Shown: positions 35,171 to 43,936 of the stretch, piece after piece | How positions within the stretch are numbered: position 1 is the first letter of the stretch | Layout: every line of letters begins with the position of its first letter | Assembly (NCBI GenBank): GCA_963734435.1 | Contig: CAVTHA010000009.1 | Span: forward strand, 248,001 to 312,000 | DNA: 64,000 nt | Direction of reading: 5' to 3' | Source of the DNA: Bog-756 sp963734435 | Lineage (GTDB): Bacteria > Actinomycetota > Acidimicrobiia > Acidimicrobiales > RAAP-2 | Notes under the pieces: generated by a model | The model's input: only the letters and a program-made list of their open reading frames with translations | Database searches by the model: none | What the model was told of the DNA's origin: nothing | Translations under genes and position numbers: made by a program

Positions 35171-37693
35171 TCAGTCCCTCTTGCCGGGAAGGATGCGGTA
35201 GACGTCGTAGACCGCATCGAGGTGCCGGATGAGGTTGAGGACCGACTCGAGATGGGCCGGGTCGGCCAGCTCCACGTCGAATCTCATGCGGCTGATCCGG
35301 TCCGGGTCGGTCTGGGTGTTGGCGGACACGATGTTGAGATGGTGCTCGGACACCACCTTGGTCACGTCGGTGAGGAGTCGTGAACGGTCGATGGCCACCA
35401 CCTCGATGGTGGCCACGAACACGCCCGACGAACGGTGATCCCACTCGACCTCGATCAGCCGCTCGCGCGACCGGCTGGCCAGCGAGGCGGCGTTGGCACA
35501 GTCGGCCCGGTGCACTGAGACCCCGCGACCCCGGGTGACGAACCCGACGATCTCGTCACCGGGCACCGGGGTGCAGCACCGCGACAGCCGGACCATGAGG
35601 TCATCGAGCCCCTCGACGTAGACACCGACGGCCGAGCCTCGTCCCGGACGCGGGGCGATCGGTTGCTGACGGGCGGTGACCGGCAGCTGCTCCTCGTAGA
35701 GGCCGCCCCGCAGGTCGCGGAGTACCCGCTGGGCGACGGCGCGGGCCGAGATCCGGCTGTCCCCGATGGCAGCGTGGAGTGCGTCCAGGTCGGCGTAGTT
35801 CATGGCCACGGCCAGGTCGTCGAGCGCGTGCTCGGCGGCCAGCTTCTGCACGGGCAGACCCTGGCGCCGGAGCTCTTTGATCAGCTCTTCGCGGCCGAGC
35901 TCGATGGCATCCTCACGACGCTCCCGGCTGAACCACTGGCGGATCTTGGTCCGAGCCCTGGAGGAGGCCACCATGGACAGCCAGTCCCGAGACGGTCCGG
36001 CGGTAGGCGCCTTCGAGGTGAAGATCTCCACGGTGTCGGCCGAGCTCAGCCGGGTGTCGAGCGGTACGAGGCGCCCGTTGACCTTGGCTCCGATGCACCG
36101 GTGCCCGACCTCGGTGTGGATGGCGTAGGCGAAGTCGACCGGGGTGGCGTTGGCGGCCAGGGCGATCACCTTGCCCTTCGGCGTGAAGACGTATACCTCG
36201 TCCTCTTCGAGGTCGAGCTTCAGGGCCTCGAGGAACTCGATGGGGTCGGTCGTCTCGTTCTGGAAGTCGACGATCCGCTGCATCCATTCGATCTCTGCCG
36301 TGGTCGAGGAGGTCTCCTTGGCCAGCGCCGCCACCTCGGCCCGGCGGTCTCGCTTGCCCGTCCGGGCCCGTTGCACTCCGCCCCGGGTGCCCGCCTTGGC
36401 ACCGTCTCCCTTGGCACCGTCTCCCTTGGCACCGTCTCCCTTGGCGGAGGAATCCTTGGCGGAGGAATCCTTGGTGGACGCCTTGCCGCCCCGGGTCCGC
36501 TTGGAGGAGACCGCGGTACCCCCCTCCTTGGTGCCCTTCGCCAGTGCGGCCGCGCTCCGATCGGAGCGAACCGGGTTCTCCTTGTACCCCCAGTGAGCGG
36601 CGATGCCGTACTCGGCGCGACGGTGCATCTCGTGGGTACGCACCTGCACTTCGATGGGGTTGCCGTCGAGCCCGATCACCGTGGTGTGCAGCGACTGGTA
36701 GAGGTTGAATTTCGGTGAGTTGATGTAGTCCTTGAACCGTCCCTGCACGGGCGGCCAGATGGCGTGGATCGAACCCAGCGCGGCCCAACAGTCCTTCTCC
36801 GACTCGACGATCACCCGAATGCCCACCAAGTCGTAGAGGTCGTCGAACTCCTTCCCGCGCACCACCATCTTCTCGTAGATGCTCCACAGGTGCTTCGGGC
36901 GGCCGGTTACCTCGGCGTCGACTCCGGAGGCCGAAAGCCGCTCCTTCACCGCCACCAGCACTCGAGCCAGGAACTCGTCCCGCAGAGGGGCCCGGCTCGC
37001 CACCATCTGCTCGATCTCGGCGTAGCGCTTGGCGTGCAGAGTGGCGAACGCCAGGTCCTCGAGCTGCCACTTGACCTCCTGGATGCCGAGCCGGTGAGCC
37101 AGGGGTGCGTAGATGTCCAGGGTCTCTTGGGCGGTGCGTCGCTGTTTCCACTCGGGCATGACGGCCAGCGTGCGCATGTTGTGCAGCCGGTCGGCCAGCT
37201 TGATGATGAGGACACGCCAGTCGTTGGCCATGGCCACGAGCATCTTGCGCACCGTGGCCGCTTGCTGGGCCTCCTTCGAGTCGAACTGCAGTCGGTCGAG
37301 CTTGGTGACCCCGTCCACGATGAGGGCCACGGAGGGGCCGAAGTCCCGTTCGATGACCTCGGTGGTCACCCCGGTGTCCTCCACCGCGTCATGGAGGAGG
37401 GCGGCGGCAATGGTCAGTTCGTCGAGGCCGAGGTCGGCGACGATACCGGCCACGGCCAGCGGATGGGTCACGTAGGCCTCGCCCGACCGGCGGAGTTGGC
37501 CGGCATGGGCCACCGTGGCGGTCTCGGCGGCGCGGACGATCAGGGCCGTTTCCTCGCCGGGATGACGACGCAGGAAGGCGGCGATGACGGGTGCCAACAA
37601 GGCGGCCACGTCGGGTGGCAGCGAGGAACCTGCGAGGTACTCCTGACCGGCGGTTGAGGTCCCCCCAGCCGGGACTGGTGTGGCCAACGCCAT
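35171..37693 (-). CDS. relA: Bifunctional (p)ppGpp synthetase/hydrolase Rel with charged insert
   Basis: 840 residues. The HD hydrolase domain has AALLHDAVEDTG (HDxxED intact) and KLADRLHNMRTL. The synthetase has the VGIRVIVES and NLYQSLHTTVIG regions. TGS follows (VYVFTPKGKVIALA), then a His/Cys-bearing linker with RCCTPVPGDEIVGFVTRG, and an ACT domain at the C-terminus. Between synthetase and TGS (about residues 395-440) sits an unusual Lys/Ser/Asp/Gly insert (DSSAKDSSAKGDGAKGDGAK) encoded by 15-bp tandem repeats. The ATG at 37693 has TACCGT 6 bases upstream, so relA probably heads its own leaderless transcript with hisS after it. Confidence 0.95.
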   Translation of the reverse strand: MALATPVPAGGTSTAGQEYLAGSSLPPDVAALLAPVIAAFLRRHPGEETALIVRAAETATVAHAGQLRRSGEAYVTHPLAVAGIVADLGLDELTIAAALLHDAVEDTGVTTEVIERDFGPSVALIVDGVTKLDRLQFDSKEAQQAATVRKMLVAMANDWRVLIIKLADRLHNMRTLAVMPEWKQRRTAQETLDIYAPLAHRLGIQEVKWQLEDLAFATLHAKRYAEIEQMVASRAPLRDEFLARVLVAVKERLSASGVDAEVTGRPKHLWSIYEKMVVRGKEFDDLYDLVGIRVIVESEKDCWAALGSIHAIWPPVQGRFKDYINSPKFNLYQSLHTTVIGLDGNPIEVQVRTHEMHRRAEYGIAAHWGYKENPVRSDRSAAALAKGTKEGGTAVSSKRTRGGKASTKDSSAKDSSAKGDGAKGDGAKGDGAKAGTRGGVQRARTGKRDRRAEVAALAKETSSTTAEIEWMQRIVDFQNETTDPIEFLEALKLDLEEDEVYVFTPKGKVIALAANATPVDFAYAIHTEVGHRCIGAKVNGRLVPLDTRLSSADTVEIFTSKAPTAGPSRDWLSMVASSRARTKIRQWFSRERREDAIELGREELIKELRRQGLPVQKLAAEHALDDLAVAMNYADLDALHAAIGDSRISARAVAQRVLRDLRGGLYEEQLPVTARQQPIAPRPGRGSAVGVYVEGLDDLMVRLSRCCTPVPGDEIVGFVTRGRGVSVHRADCANAASLASRSRERLIEVEWDHRSSGVFVATIEVVAIDRSRLLTDVTKVVSEHHLNIVSANTQTDPDRISRMRFDVELADPAHLESVLNLIRHLDAVYDVYRILPGKRD
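36395..36475. repeat. 15-bp in-frame tandem repeats in relA
   Basis: Three copies of the CTTGGCACCGTCTCC unit followed by two or three copies of a related CTTGGCGGAGGAATC unit. They encode KGDGA and KDSSA pentapeptides on the minus strand. Confidence 0.85.
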
Positions 37694-37699
37694 CCCTAC

Positions 37700-37705
37700 A
37701 CGGTA
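37700..37705 (-). promoter_or_regulatory. Putative -10 box of a leaderless relA transcript
   Basis: TACCGT on the minus strand, 6 bases before ATG 37693. Confidence 0.45.
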
Positions 37706-37813
37706 CCTGTCGCCGGGAGCGCGCCAGTACCTTGTTCCCGGTTCGCTTCCCCGTTCGATGCCCGGTCCTTCCCGGTCAGGAGCGTTCTCCGGGGTGATCG
37801 GCGAGGAGCGAGG

Positions 37814-39271
37814 TCAGCGCCTCTTCCCTTTGCCACCCTTGCCCCGGCCCTTGCGCGGTCGGGGCGGGGGCCGCTTGCCCGCCGGCCGGGTGGGTCCCGA
37901 GGCGGACCGGCCCGCACCGGCCGAGGCCTGGGCGCCGCCGGCAGCCACCCCGGAGCCGACCGGCGCACCGGCCGGGGTGCCACCACCCGCGCCGTTCCCC
38001 CGGGACCGGCCCGATCGGGCCGTCCCGGGCCTGATGACCCCCGGCTGCTGCTGTGTGCGCTGCGCACCCCGCTGTCCCCGCGCGCCGGCGGCCGACCCAC
38101 CCATGGCGGCGGCGGCGGCCGGCGTGAGGACGGCGGCCCGTTCCCCGCGGGTCTCGAGGCGCTGGCGGATGGTGGTGTAGCGCGGCTCGCGCTCCTTCAT
38201 GACCGCGAGGAGGGGCGAGGCGATGAAGATGGACGAATAGGCACCGCTGGTCAGGCCGATGACCAGGGCCAGCCCGAAGTCCTGCAGCGAGGTCGCTCCG
38301 AGGATGAAGGACCCCACCACCAGCACCGAGAGGACCGGGATGATCGCCACCAGTGAGGTGTTGATGGATCGGGCCAACGTCTGGTTCATCGACAGGTTGA
38401 CCATGTCGGAATAGGTCACCCGCCCGGACGCGCCGAGTCCCTTGGCGTTCTCACGTATCCGGTCGAACACCACCACGGTGTCGTACAGCGAATAGCCGAG
38501 CACGGTGAGGACGGCAACCACGGTGTCGGGAGTCACTTGGAAGCCGGTGAGCGAGTAGATGCCGATCGTCACCAGGATGTCGTGGAACACCGCCACGATG
38601 GCGGCCACCGCCATCTTGAACTCGAACCGGACCGAGATGTACAGGGTGACGGCGATGAAGAACACGATGAGCGCCTCGATGGCCTTCGAGGTGACCTGAC
38701 CACCCCATGTCGGCCCGACGTCGTTGAAGTTGACGTTCGAGGGGGAGGTATGGGCCGCCCGGGCCAGCGCGTCCTGGACGTTGTTCTCGATGGTGGTGCG
38801 CTCGGCCACCGGTTTGGAGTTGAGGTCGACCTCCACTTCGATCTGCTTGGTGTGGTTGATCTGGTTGGTGAGCTGGACGACGGTCGGCTGGGTCACCCCG
38901 GCCGATTCGACCGCCGAGGTCGCCTCGGCCACGGTCAACGTGGGCGAGGTCACCAGCCACGACTGGCCGCCCTTGAAGTCGATGCCCAGGTTGAGACCGC
39001 GGGTGCCGAGCGAAATGACCCCGAGCAGGATGACGAAGGCCGAGGCCGCGAACCACCAGCGGCGATTGCCGATGAAGTCGAACGAGGTCTCGCCGCGGTA
39101 CAGGCGGACCAGGGCGTTGTGGCCCTTCTCGCCCCGTTCGGCCCGCTCGAGGTCCTCGGCGGCGTACTCCATCTCCTCGTCGAAGGACTCCTCCAGCTCG
39201 GCGGCGGCTTCATCCGCGTCCGACTCCGGCCGGCGGCCGTTACCCCTCCCGTCTGGGCGTCGAGGGCTCAT
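37814..39271 (-). CDS. secF: Protein translocase subunit SecF with basic tail
   Basis: Membrane subunit of the SecDF complex that uses proton motive force to complete export. 485 residues. Six helices are seen, with GLNLGIDFKGGQSWLV after the first, TVVAVLTVLGYSLYDTVVVFDRIREN and SLVAIIPVLSVLVVGSFILG later. The N-terminal 60 residues are acidic (EESFDEEMEYAAEDLERAE). After the last helix come about 135 residues rich in Gly, Arg, Pro and Lys, ending RKGRGKGGKGKRR. The ATG overlaps the secD stop (ATGA). It is followed by relA. Confidence 0.95.
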   Translation of the reverse strand: MSPRRPDGRGNGRRPESDADEAAAELEESFDEEMEYAAEDLERAERGEKGHNALVRLYRGETSFDFIGNRRWWFAASAFVILLGVISLGTRGLNLGIDFKGGQSWLVTSPTLTVAEATSAVESAGVTQPTVVQLTNQINHTKQIEVEVDLNSKPVAERTTIENNVQDALARAAHTSPSNVNFNDVGPTWGGQVTSKAIEALIVFFIAVTLYISVRFEFKMAVAAIVAVFHDILVTIGIYSLTGFQVTPDTVVAVLTVLGYSLYDTVVVFDRIRENAKGLGASGRVTYSDMVNLSMNQTLARSINTSLVAIIPVLSVLVVGSFILGATSLQDFGLALVIGLTSGAYSSIFIASPLLAVMKEREPRYTTIRQRLETRGERAAVLTPAAAAAMGGSAAGARGQRGAQRTQQQPGVIRPGTARSGRSRGNGAGGGTPAGAPVGSGVAAGGAQASAGAGRSASGPTRPAGKRPPPRPRKGRGKGGKGKRR

Positions 39272-40789
39272 TGGGCCGCCGCGGTCGAGACGCCGAGCCC
39301 GCTGGCCATGCTCATCGCCCGCTCCTCGTGTCCGCCCCGCCGTTGGCCGAGGAGGATGACGAAGGGGCGGGTGAAGGTGAAGGTGAGGACAATGTCAAGG
39401 ATGGTGGAGATCCCGAGGAAGAGAGCGAACCCCTTGACCGGACCCACGGAGATGAAATAGAGGATGGCCGCGCCGAGCAGGGAGACGGCGTCGGCGGCCA
39501 GCACGGTGCGGAAGGCACTGGTGAAGCCCTTGTCCACGCTGCTCCGGATGGTGCGCCCCGAACGCGCTTCGTCCTTCAACCGCTCGAAGTAGACGATGTA
39601 CGAGTCGACGGTGATCCCGATCGACACGATGATCCCGATGATGCCGGCCAGGTCGATGGTGGTACCGAGCGTCTGGCCCATGATGGCGATGATCGCCCAG
39701 AGGGCGGCGGCCGTCACCCCCAGCCCGGCCACCACGACCACGCCGAGCAGCCGGTAGTAGAAGATCATGTACAACATGACCAGGGCCAGGCCGGCCAGGC
39801 CGGAGAACAGTCCGGCCTGCAGCGAGGCCTTGCCCAGGGTGGGTGACACGGTCTGCACGGTCAGCCGGTCGAGCTTGACGGGTAGGGCCCCGTAGGTGAA
39901 GTCGGTGGCCAGCGTCTTGGCCTGGTCCTCGGTGAAGTTGCCCGAGATCTGCACCTGGCCGTTGAACGGCGTGAACGATCCCTGGGTGGGCTGGGTGATG
40001 GGGGCGGAGATGACCTGGCCGTCGAGGTCGATGCCGATGATCTGGTGGAACTGCTGTTGGGCCATGGTGTCCCACTGGGTGGAACCCTGACTGGTCAGGT
40101 TGAGGTTGACCGCCCACTGCCCGTTGACCAGCTGGGCGTTGGCCGAGTGGACGGCCGTCCCGGTGAGGCCGGCCGGGCCCAGCACGTAGCGTCCGCCTCC
40201 CGATGCGGCGGTGCCGGGGAGCAGCACCGTGTCGTTCTTGTTGTCGTTGGTGGGAAGGGTGGAGGGATAGCTGGCGAATTTGAGAGTCGGGTGGGATGTT
40301 GGTGTTGCTCGTGTAGCCGTTGATGTTGCTCGAGTTGGGTGTCACCTGCAGATTGGCCTGGGTCAGCGCCGACGACGACGCGCAGGTCGGCAGGGGCCCG
40401 GTCGAGGGACTTGCCCCCTTGGCCACCGAGAGGGCCGGGGCATAGCAGAGGGCCGGACGGAAGAAGAGCTGGGCCGTGTTGCCCAGGGTGGCGAGCACCT
40501 TCTGTGAGTTCTTCTCACCTGGGATCGACACCGAGATCTCGTTCTTGCCCTGGCTGTCGACGGTCGCCCCGCTCGTACCGGCGTTCACCCGGTTGTTGAG
40601 GATGGTCACGATGGTGTCCAGCTGGCTCTGACTCACCGGGCGATGGGTCTGGTACACGACCGACAGCCCACCGTCGAGATCGAGGCCGAGCTTCGGCGAC
40701 CAACCGGCGGCCACGGTGGCGGTCAGGGCGATCACGACGATGGCCACCACCGAAAGCAGGCTGATCCAGAGCGACCGCTTCTTCTTCAT
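39268..40789 (-). CDS. secD: Protein translocase subunit SecD, one frame break
   Basis: Partner of SecF. The first helix is SLWISLLSVVAIVVIALTAT, then LGLDLDGGLSVVYQT (motif D1). The periplasmic P1 domain holds VSQSQLDTIVTILNNRVN, and the C-terminal helices carry GLALVMLYMIFYYRLLGVVVV and IVSIGITVDSYIVYFERLKD. The frame changes in the periplasmic domain at about 40284; one extra base in GAGAG restores PPDLKFASYPSTLP. Repaired length is about 506. yajC ends 7 bases upstream and secF overlaps the end. Confidence 0.94.
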
Positions 40790-40795
40790 GACCGC

Positions 40796-41455
40796 TCAGA
40801 TGATCGGTGGACCGTCACCATCATGGGGTTCCTCGCGTGAACGCGCTCTCCGGCGACGACCGGCCCGACCGCCTTGACCAGCCCGGCCCGAACTGCCGGC
40901 ATCCGCCCCGGTGCCGTCGGACGCCTCTTCGGCCCCGGCCGACTCGTGGTCGTCATGGTTCCCGGTCGCTTCGACATCGTGGTCGTCGTGGTTCCCGTTC
41001 GCCTCGAGCTCGTCCTCGTGATGGCTCTCGTGATCGCTCTCGCCATGGCCCGATTCCGGGCCCTCGCCCTGACCCTCGTCATAGTCTTCCTCGTCCTCGT
41101 CCTCGTCCTCGAACTCGTCGTCGGCCTCGGACTCGGCTTGCTCGAGCCGGCGGATCACATATTGCTTGAGGACTACGAAGGAGGCCCCGACACTGGTCTC
41201 CAGGGTGATCCGGTCACCGTCGACCTCGATGACGTGCCCCACCAGGCCACCGGCGGTGAGGACCTCGTCGCCCACCTCATATTGGTTCTTCTCCTCCCGG
41301 GCGGCTTTCGCCTTGCGTTGCTGGGGTCGGTAGATGAAGAAGTAGAAGGCGGCGGCGATGGCGACGAAGATCAACAGGGTCGAGCTGCCGCTGCTCGACG
41401 ATTTCGCAGGTGGGCTACTGGCGGCCAGGACGGAGGCCAGTGCATGCACGGCCAT
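40796..41455 (-). CDS. yajC: YajC, preprotein translocase accessory subunit with acidic His-rich tail
   Basis: Single-span protein that associates with SecDF. It has 219 residues, about twice the usual YajC size. The core is normal: STLLIFVAIAAAFYFFIYRP, then QRKAKAAREEKNQYEVGDEV and TAGGLVGHVIEVDGDRI. The rest (about 110-185) is almost only Glu, Asp, His, Ser and Gly, followed by a short Arg-rich end. The listed start is ATG 41455; a TTG directly before it is in frame. It is the first gene of yajC-secD-secF. Confidence 0.93.
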   Translation of the reverse strand: MAVHALASVLAASSPPAKSSSSGSSTLLIFVAIAAAFYFFIYRPQQRKAKAAREEKNQYEVGDEVLTAGGLVGHVIEVDGDRITLETSVGASFVVLKQYVIRRLEQAESEADDEFEDEDEDEEDYDEGQGEGPESGHGESDHESHHEDELEANGNHDDHDVEATGNHDDHESAGAEEASDGTGADAGSSGRAGQGGRAGRRRRARSREEPHDGDGPPII

Positions 41456-41537
41456 CAACGACGGAACGGAGGGGGGTTAGTGGCGCCCACAGCGATCCGA
41501 CACTAGCCCAGCCCAGGTTCGATCCGTGGCCGCCTGG

Positions 41538-42653
41538 TCAGGCGCCCCAGACGTGAGCGATGTGCCTCCGGAAGGCGTCGAGGCGACCCTCGGCGATCGC
41601 CGATCGGATCTCCGCCATCATGGCCAGCACGAACGTCAGGTTGTGCAGGCTGAGCAGCCGCCAGGCGGTCGGTTCACCTACCCCCAACAAGTGGCGCAGG
41701 TAGCCGCGCGACCAGCGAGCGCAGGTCGGGCAGGCACAGAGGGGGTCCAATGGGCCGTCGTCGAGACCGTGGGCGGCATTCCGGAGATTGAGCCGTCCTC
41801 CACTGGTGAGGATGGCTCCGTGACGGGCCATCCGGGTGGGAGCCACGCAGTCGAACTGGTCGATGCCGAGCGCCACCGCCTCCACCAGCCCAACCGGGTC
41901 CCCCACGCCCATCAGGTAGCGGGGTCGCTCGGCGGGAAGGAACGGCACGGTGGCGGCCAACACGTCGAGCATGGCCGGGCGGGGCTCTCCTACCGACAGG
42001 CCGCCGATGGCGTAGCCGTCGAAGTCGAGCTCCACCGTCCGCCGGGCGCTCTCCGCCCGGAGGGGGCCGTCGGTCCCGCCTTGCACGATGCCGAACAGGG
42101 CCTGCCCGTCGGGTTTGGCCTCGAGGCGGGCGTGGTGGCGGCGCGCCCGGGCCGCCCACGCCGCGGTGCGGTCGACCGCCTGGCGGACCACGGGCGATGG
42201 CGCCGGAAGGGTGACGCAGATGTCGAGGACCATCTGGATGTCGGCGCCGATCAGCCCCTGGGCCTCGACCGCCCCTTCCGGTGTGAGCCGCACCCGGGCC
42301 CCGTCATAGACGGACGTGAACGTCACGCCGTCGTCGTCGACATCGGGCCGCAGCGAATGGACCTGGTAGCCACCGGAATCGGTCAGGGTGTGCCCCGACC
42401 ACCCGGTGAAGCGGTGCAACCCCCCGAGATCGGCCACCGCTCGTGCGCCCGGCCGTAGCATCAGGTGGTAGGTGTTGGCCAGCACCACATCGGCGCCGAC
42501 CGCCTCGAGATCACGGCTGTCGAGTGCCTTGACCGCCCCCCTGGTGCCGACCGGCATGAACGCCGGGACCGGGTACGCCCCACGCCCGGTGTGCACCAGC
42601 CCGGTCCTCGCCGCGCCGTCGGCACCGGTCACCTCGAGCCGGGCCGGTCTCAC
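41538..42653 (-). CDS. tgt: tRNA-guanine transglycosylase
   Basis: Exchanges guanine-34 for preQ1 in GUN-anticodon tRNAs. 371 residues. ANTYHLMLRPG, LTDSGGYQVHSL with the general acid Asp, FGIVQGG, IGGLSVGE, the nucleophile Asp in QFDCVAPTRMARHG, and a C-terminal Zn site C-x-C-x2-C...H (CACPTC to SLHN). The SGGYQVHSL and PTRMARHG forms differ slightly from the textbook SGGFQVFSL and PTRNGRNG, but all key residues are present. The GTG overlaps the queA stop (GTGA). Confidence 0.94.
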   Translation of the reverse strand: MRPARLEVTGADGAARTGLVHTGRGAYPVPAFMPVGTRGAVKALDSRDLEAVGADVVLANTYHLMLRPGARAVADLGGLHRFTGWSGHTLTDSGGYQVHSLRPDVDDDGVTFTSVYDGARVRLTPEGAVEAQGLIGADIQMVLDICVTLPAPSPVVRQAVDRTAAWAARARRHHARLEAKPDGQALFGIVQGGTDGPLRAESARRTVELDFDGYAIGGLSVGEPRPAMLDVLAATVPFLPAERPRYLMGVGDPVGLVEAVALGIDQFDCVAPTRMARHGAILTSGGRLNLRNAAHGLDDGPLDPLCACPTCARWSRGYLRHLLGVGEPTAWRLLSLHNLTFVLAMMAEIRSAIAEGRLDAFRRHIAHVWGA

Positions 42654-43717
42654 CGGCAACGCGGAGCCCGCCCGGCATCTCGGCCCACGACCATGGCGTC
42701 CCCGAACGACAGGAACCGATACCCGTGAGCCAGAGCCTCGCCATACAGGTCCCTCCACCCGGGCCCGTAGAGGGAGTCGACCAGCAACAGCAGGCTCGAC
42801 CTCGGCAGGTGGAAGTTGGTCACCAGCACGTCGACCACCCGGAAGGGGAACCGACCGTGGATGAACAAGCGGGTGCGGCCGGCGAGGACCCCGGTGGCGG
42901 CCGCAGTTTCGAGGGCCCGGACGACCGTGGTGCCGACCGCCACTACCCGGTCGGCGGCCTCGCAGGCCACCATGGTCTCGGCCGGGACGGCGTAGCGCTC
43001 CGAGTGGATGACGTGCTCAGCCGGCGTGGGCGCGCTGATGGGACGGAACGTATCCAGGCCGATGGCCAGGTCCAGGCGGGCCACCGTGGCGCCGGCCCGG
43101 CGACAGGCATCAAGCAGCCCCTCGGTGAAGTGCAAACCGGCGGTGGGAGCGGCTGTCGAGCGGACGTCGATGTCGGGGACATCGGAGCTGTTCGAGGGGC
43201 GGGCGTACACCGTCTGGTAGCGCTCGGGGTCGTCGAGCGGTCGATGAATGTAGGGCGGCAGCGGCACACTGCCGGCACGCTCGACCACCGAGGGATCGAC
43301 CAGGCGCACCAGGCGCCGTCCGTCGTCCGCCGCCCCGACGGGCGCCCCGATCTCCACCACGGCCGGCCCGTCCCGCTCCTCGAAGAGGAGGGTGCCCTCG
43401 GACAGCCGTCGTCCCGGGCGTACGAGCGCCTCCCAGACCGATGACCCCGATCCCGGGTCGGCCGGCTCGAGCAGGAGCACCTCCGCCCTCCCGCCGGTGG
43501 CCTTGGTCAACCGGAGCCGGGCCGTGAGCACCCGGGTGTCGTTGACGACGAGCAGGTCTCCCGGGCGCAGCACACCGGGGAGGTCGGCCACCCCGCCATG
43601 GAGCGGCTCCGAATTGCCGAGCAACCCGGGACCGATCAGGAGGCGGGCCCCGAGGCGAGTCTCGGCCGGGCACTGGGCGATGGCCGACTCCGGCAGGCGG
43701 TAGTCAAAGGCATCCAT
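42650..43717 (-). CDS. queA: S-adenosylmethionine:tRNA ribosyltransferase-isomerase
   Basis: Builds epoxyqueuosine on preQ1-tRNA by transferring ribose from SAM. 355 residues. It begins MDAFDYRLPESAIAQCPAE, then LLVVNDTRVLTARL, YIHRPLDDPERYQTVYA, the AAPTAGLHFTEGLL core and VTNFHLPRSSLLLLV. GGGAGG lies upstream of ATG 43717. With tgt it forms the late queuosine pathway; preQ1 synthesis genes are not in the window. The 219 bases upstream, to ruvB, hold no gene I can support. Confidence 0.94.
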   Translation of the reverse strand: MDAFDYRLPESAIAQCPAETRLGARLLIGPGLLGNSEPLHGGVADLPGVLRPGDLLVVNDTRVLTARLRLTKATGGRAEVLLLEPADPGSGSSVWEALVRPGRRLSEGTLLFEERDGPAVVEIGAPVGAADDGRRLVRLVDPSVVERAGSVPLPPYIHRPLDDPERYQTVYARPSNSSDVPDIDVRSTAAPTAGLHFTEGLLDACRRAGATVARLDLAIGLDTFRPISAPTPAEHVIHSERYAVPAETMVACEAADRVVAVGTTVVRALETAAATGVLAGRTRLFIHGRFPFRVVDVLVTNFHLPRSSLLLLVDSLYGPGWRDLYGEALAHGYRFLSFGDAMVVGRDAGRAPRCR

Positions 43718-43936
43718 GGGGGCTCCGGCCTCCCGGACGTTCTTCGGCCCGCCGACACCATCGGGCGGTTGGCAGCTGGGCTCCGACACGGCCACCATGG
43801 TGACAGACCGGCCAACGGGACCGACCGGACCGAGAGCCGGATCGAATGGCAGCCGCGGGTCGGATGGCGGCGGCCCGTGCGGGTCGGCGTCAGAGACCTG
43901 GTAACTGGCGGCGGCGCCAGCGGTTCTCAACCCGGG

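Noticed and set aside
36395..36475. Tandem repeats in relA as a frameshift hot spot that breaks the gene
   Set aside because: Units are 15 bases and the frame is intact from 37693 to 35171 with all domains present.
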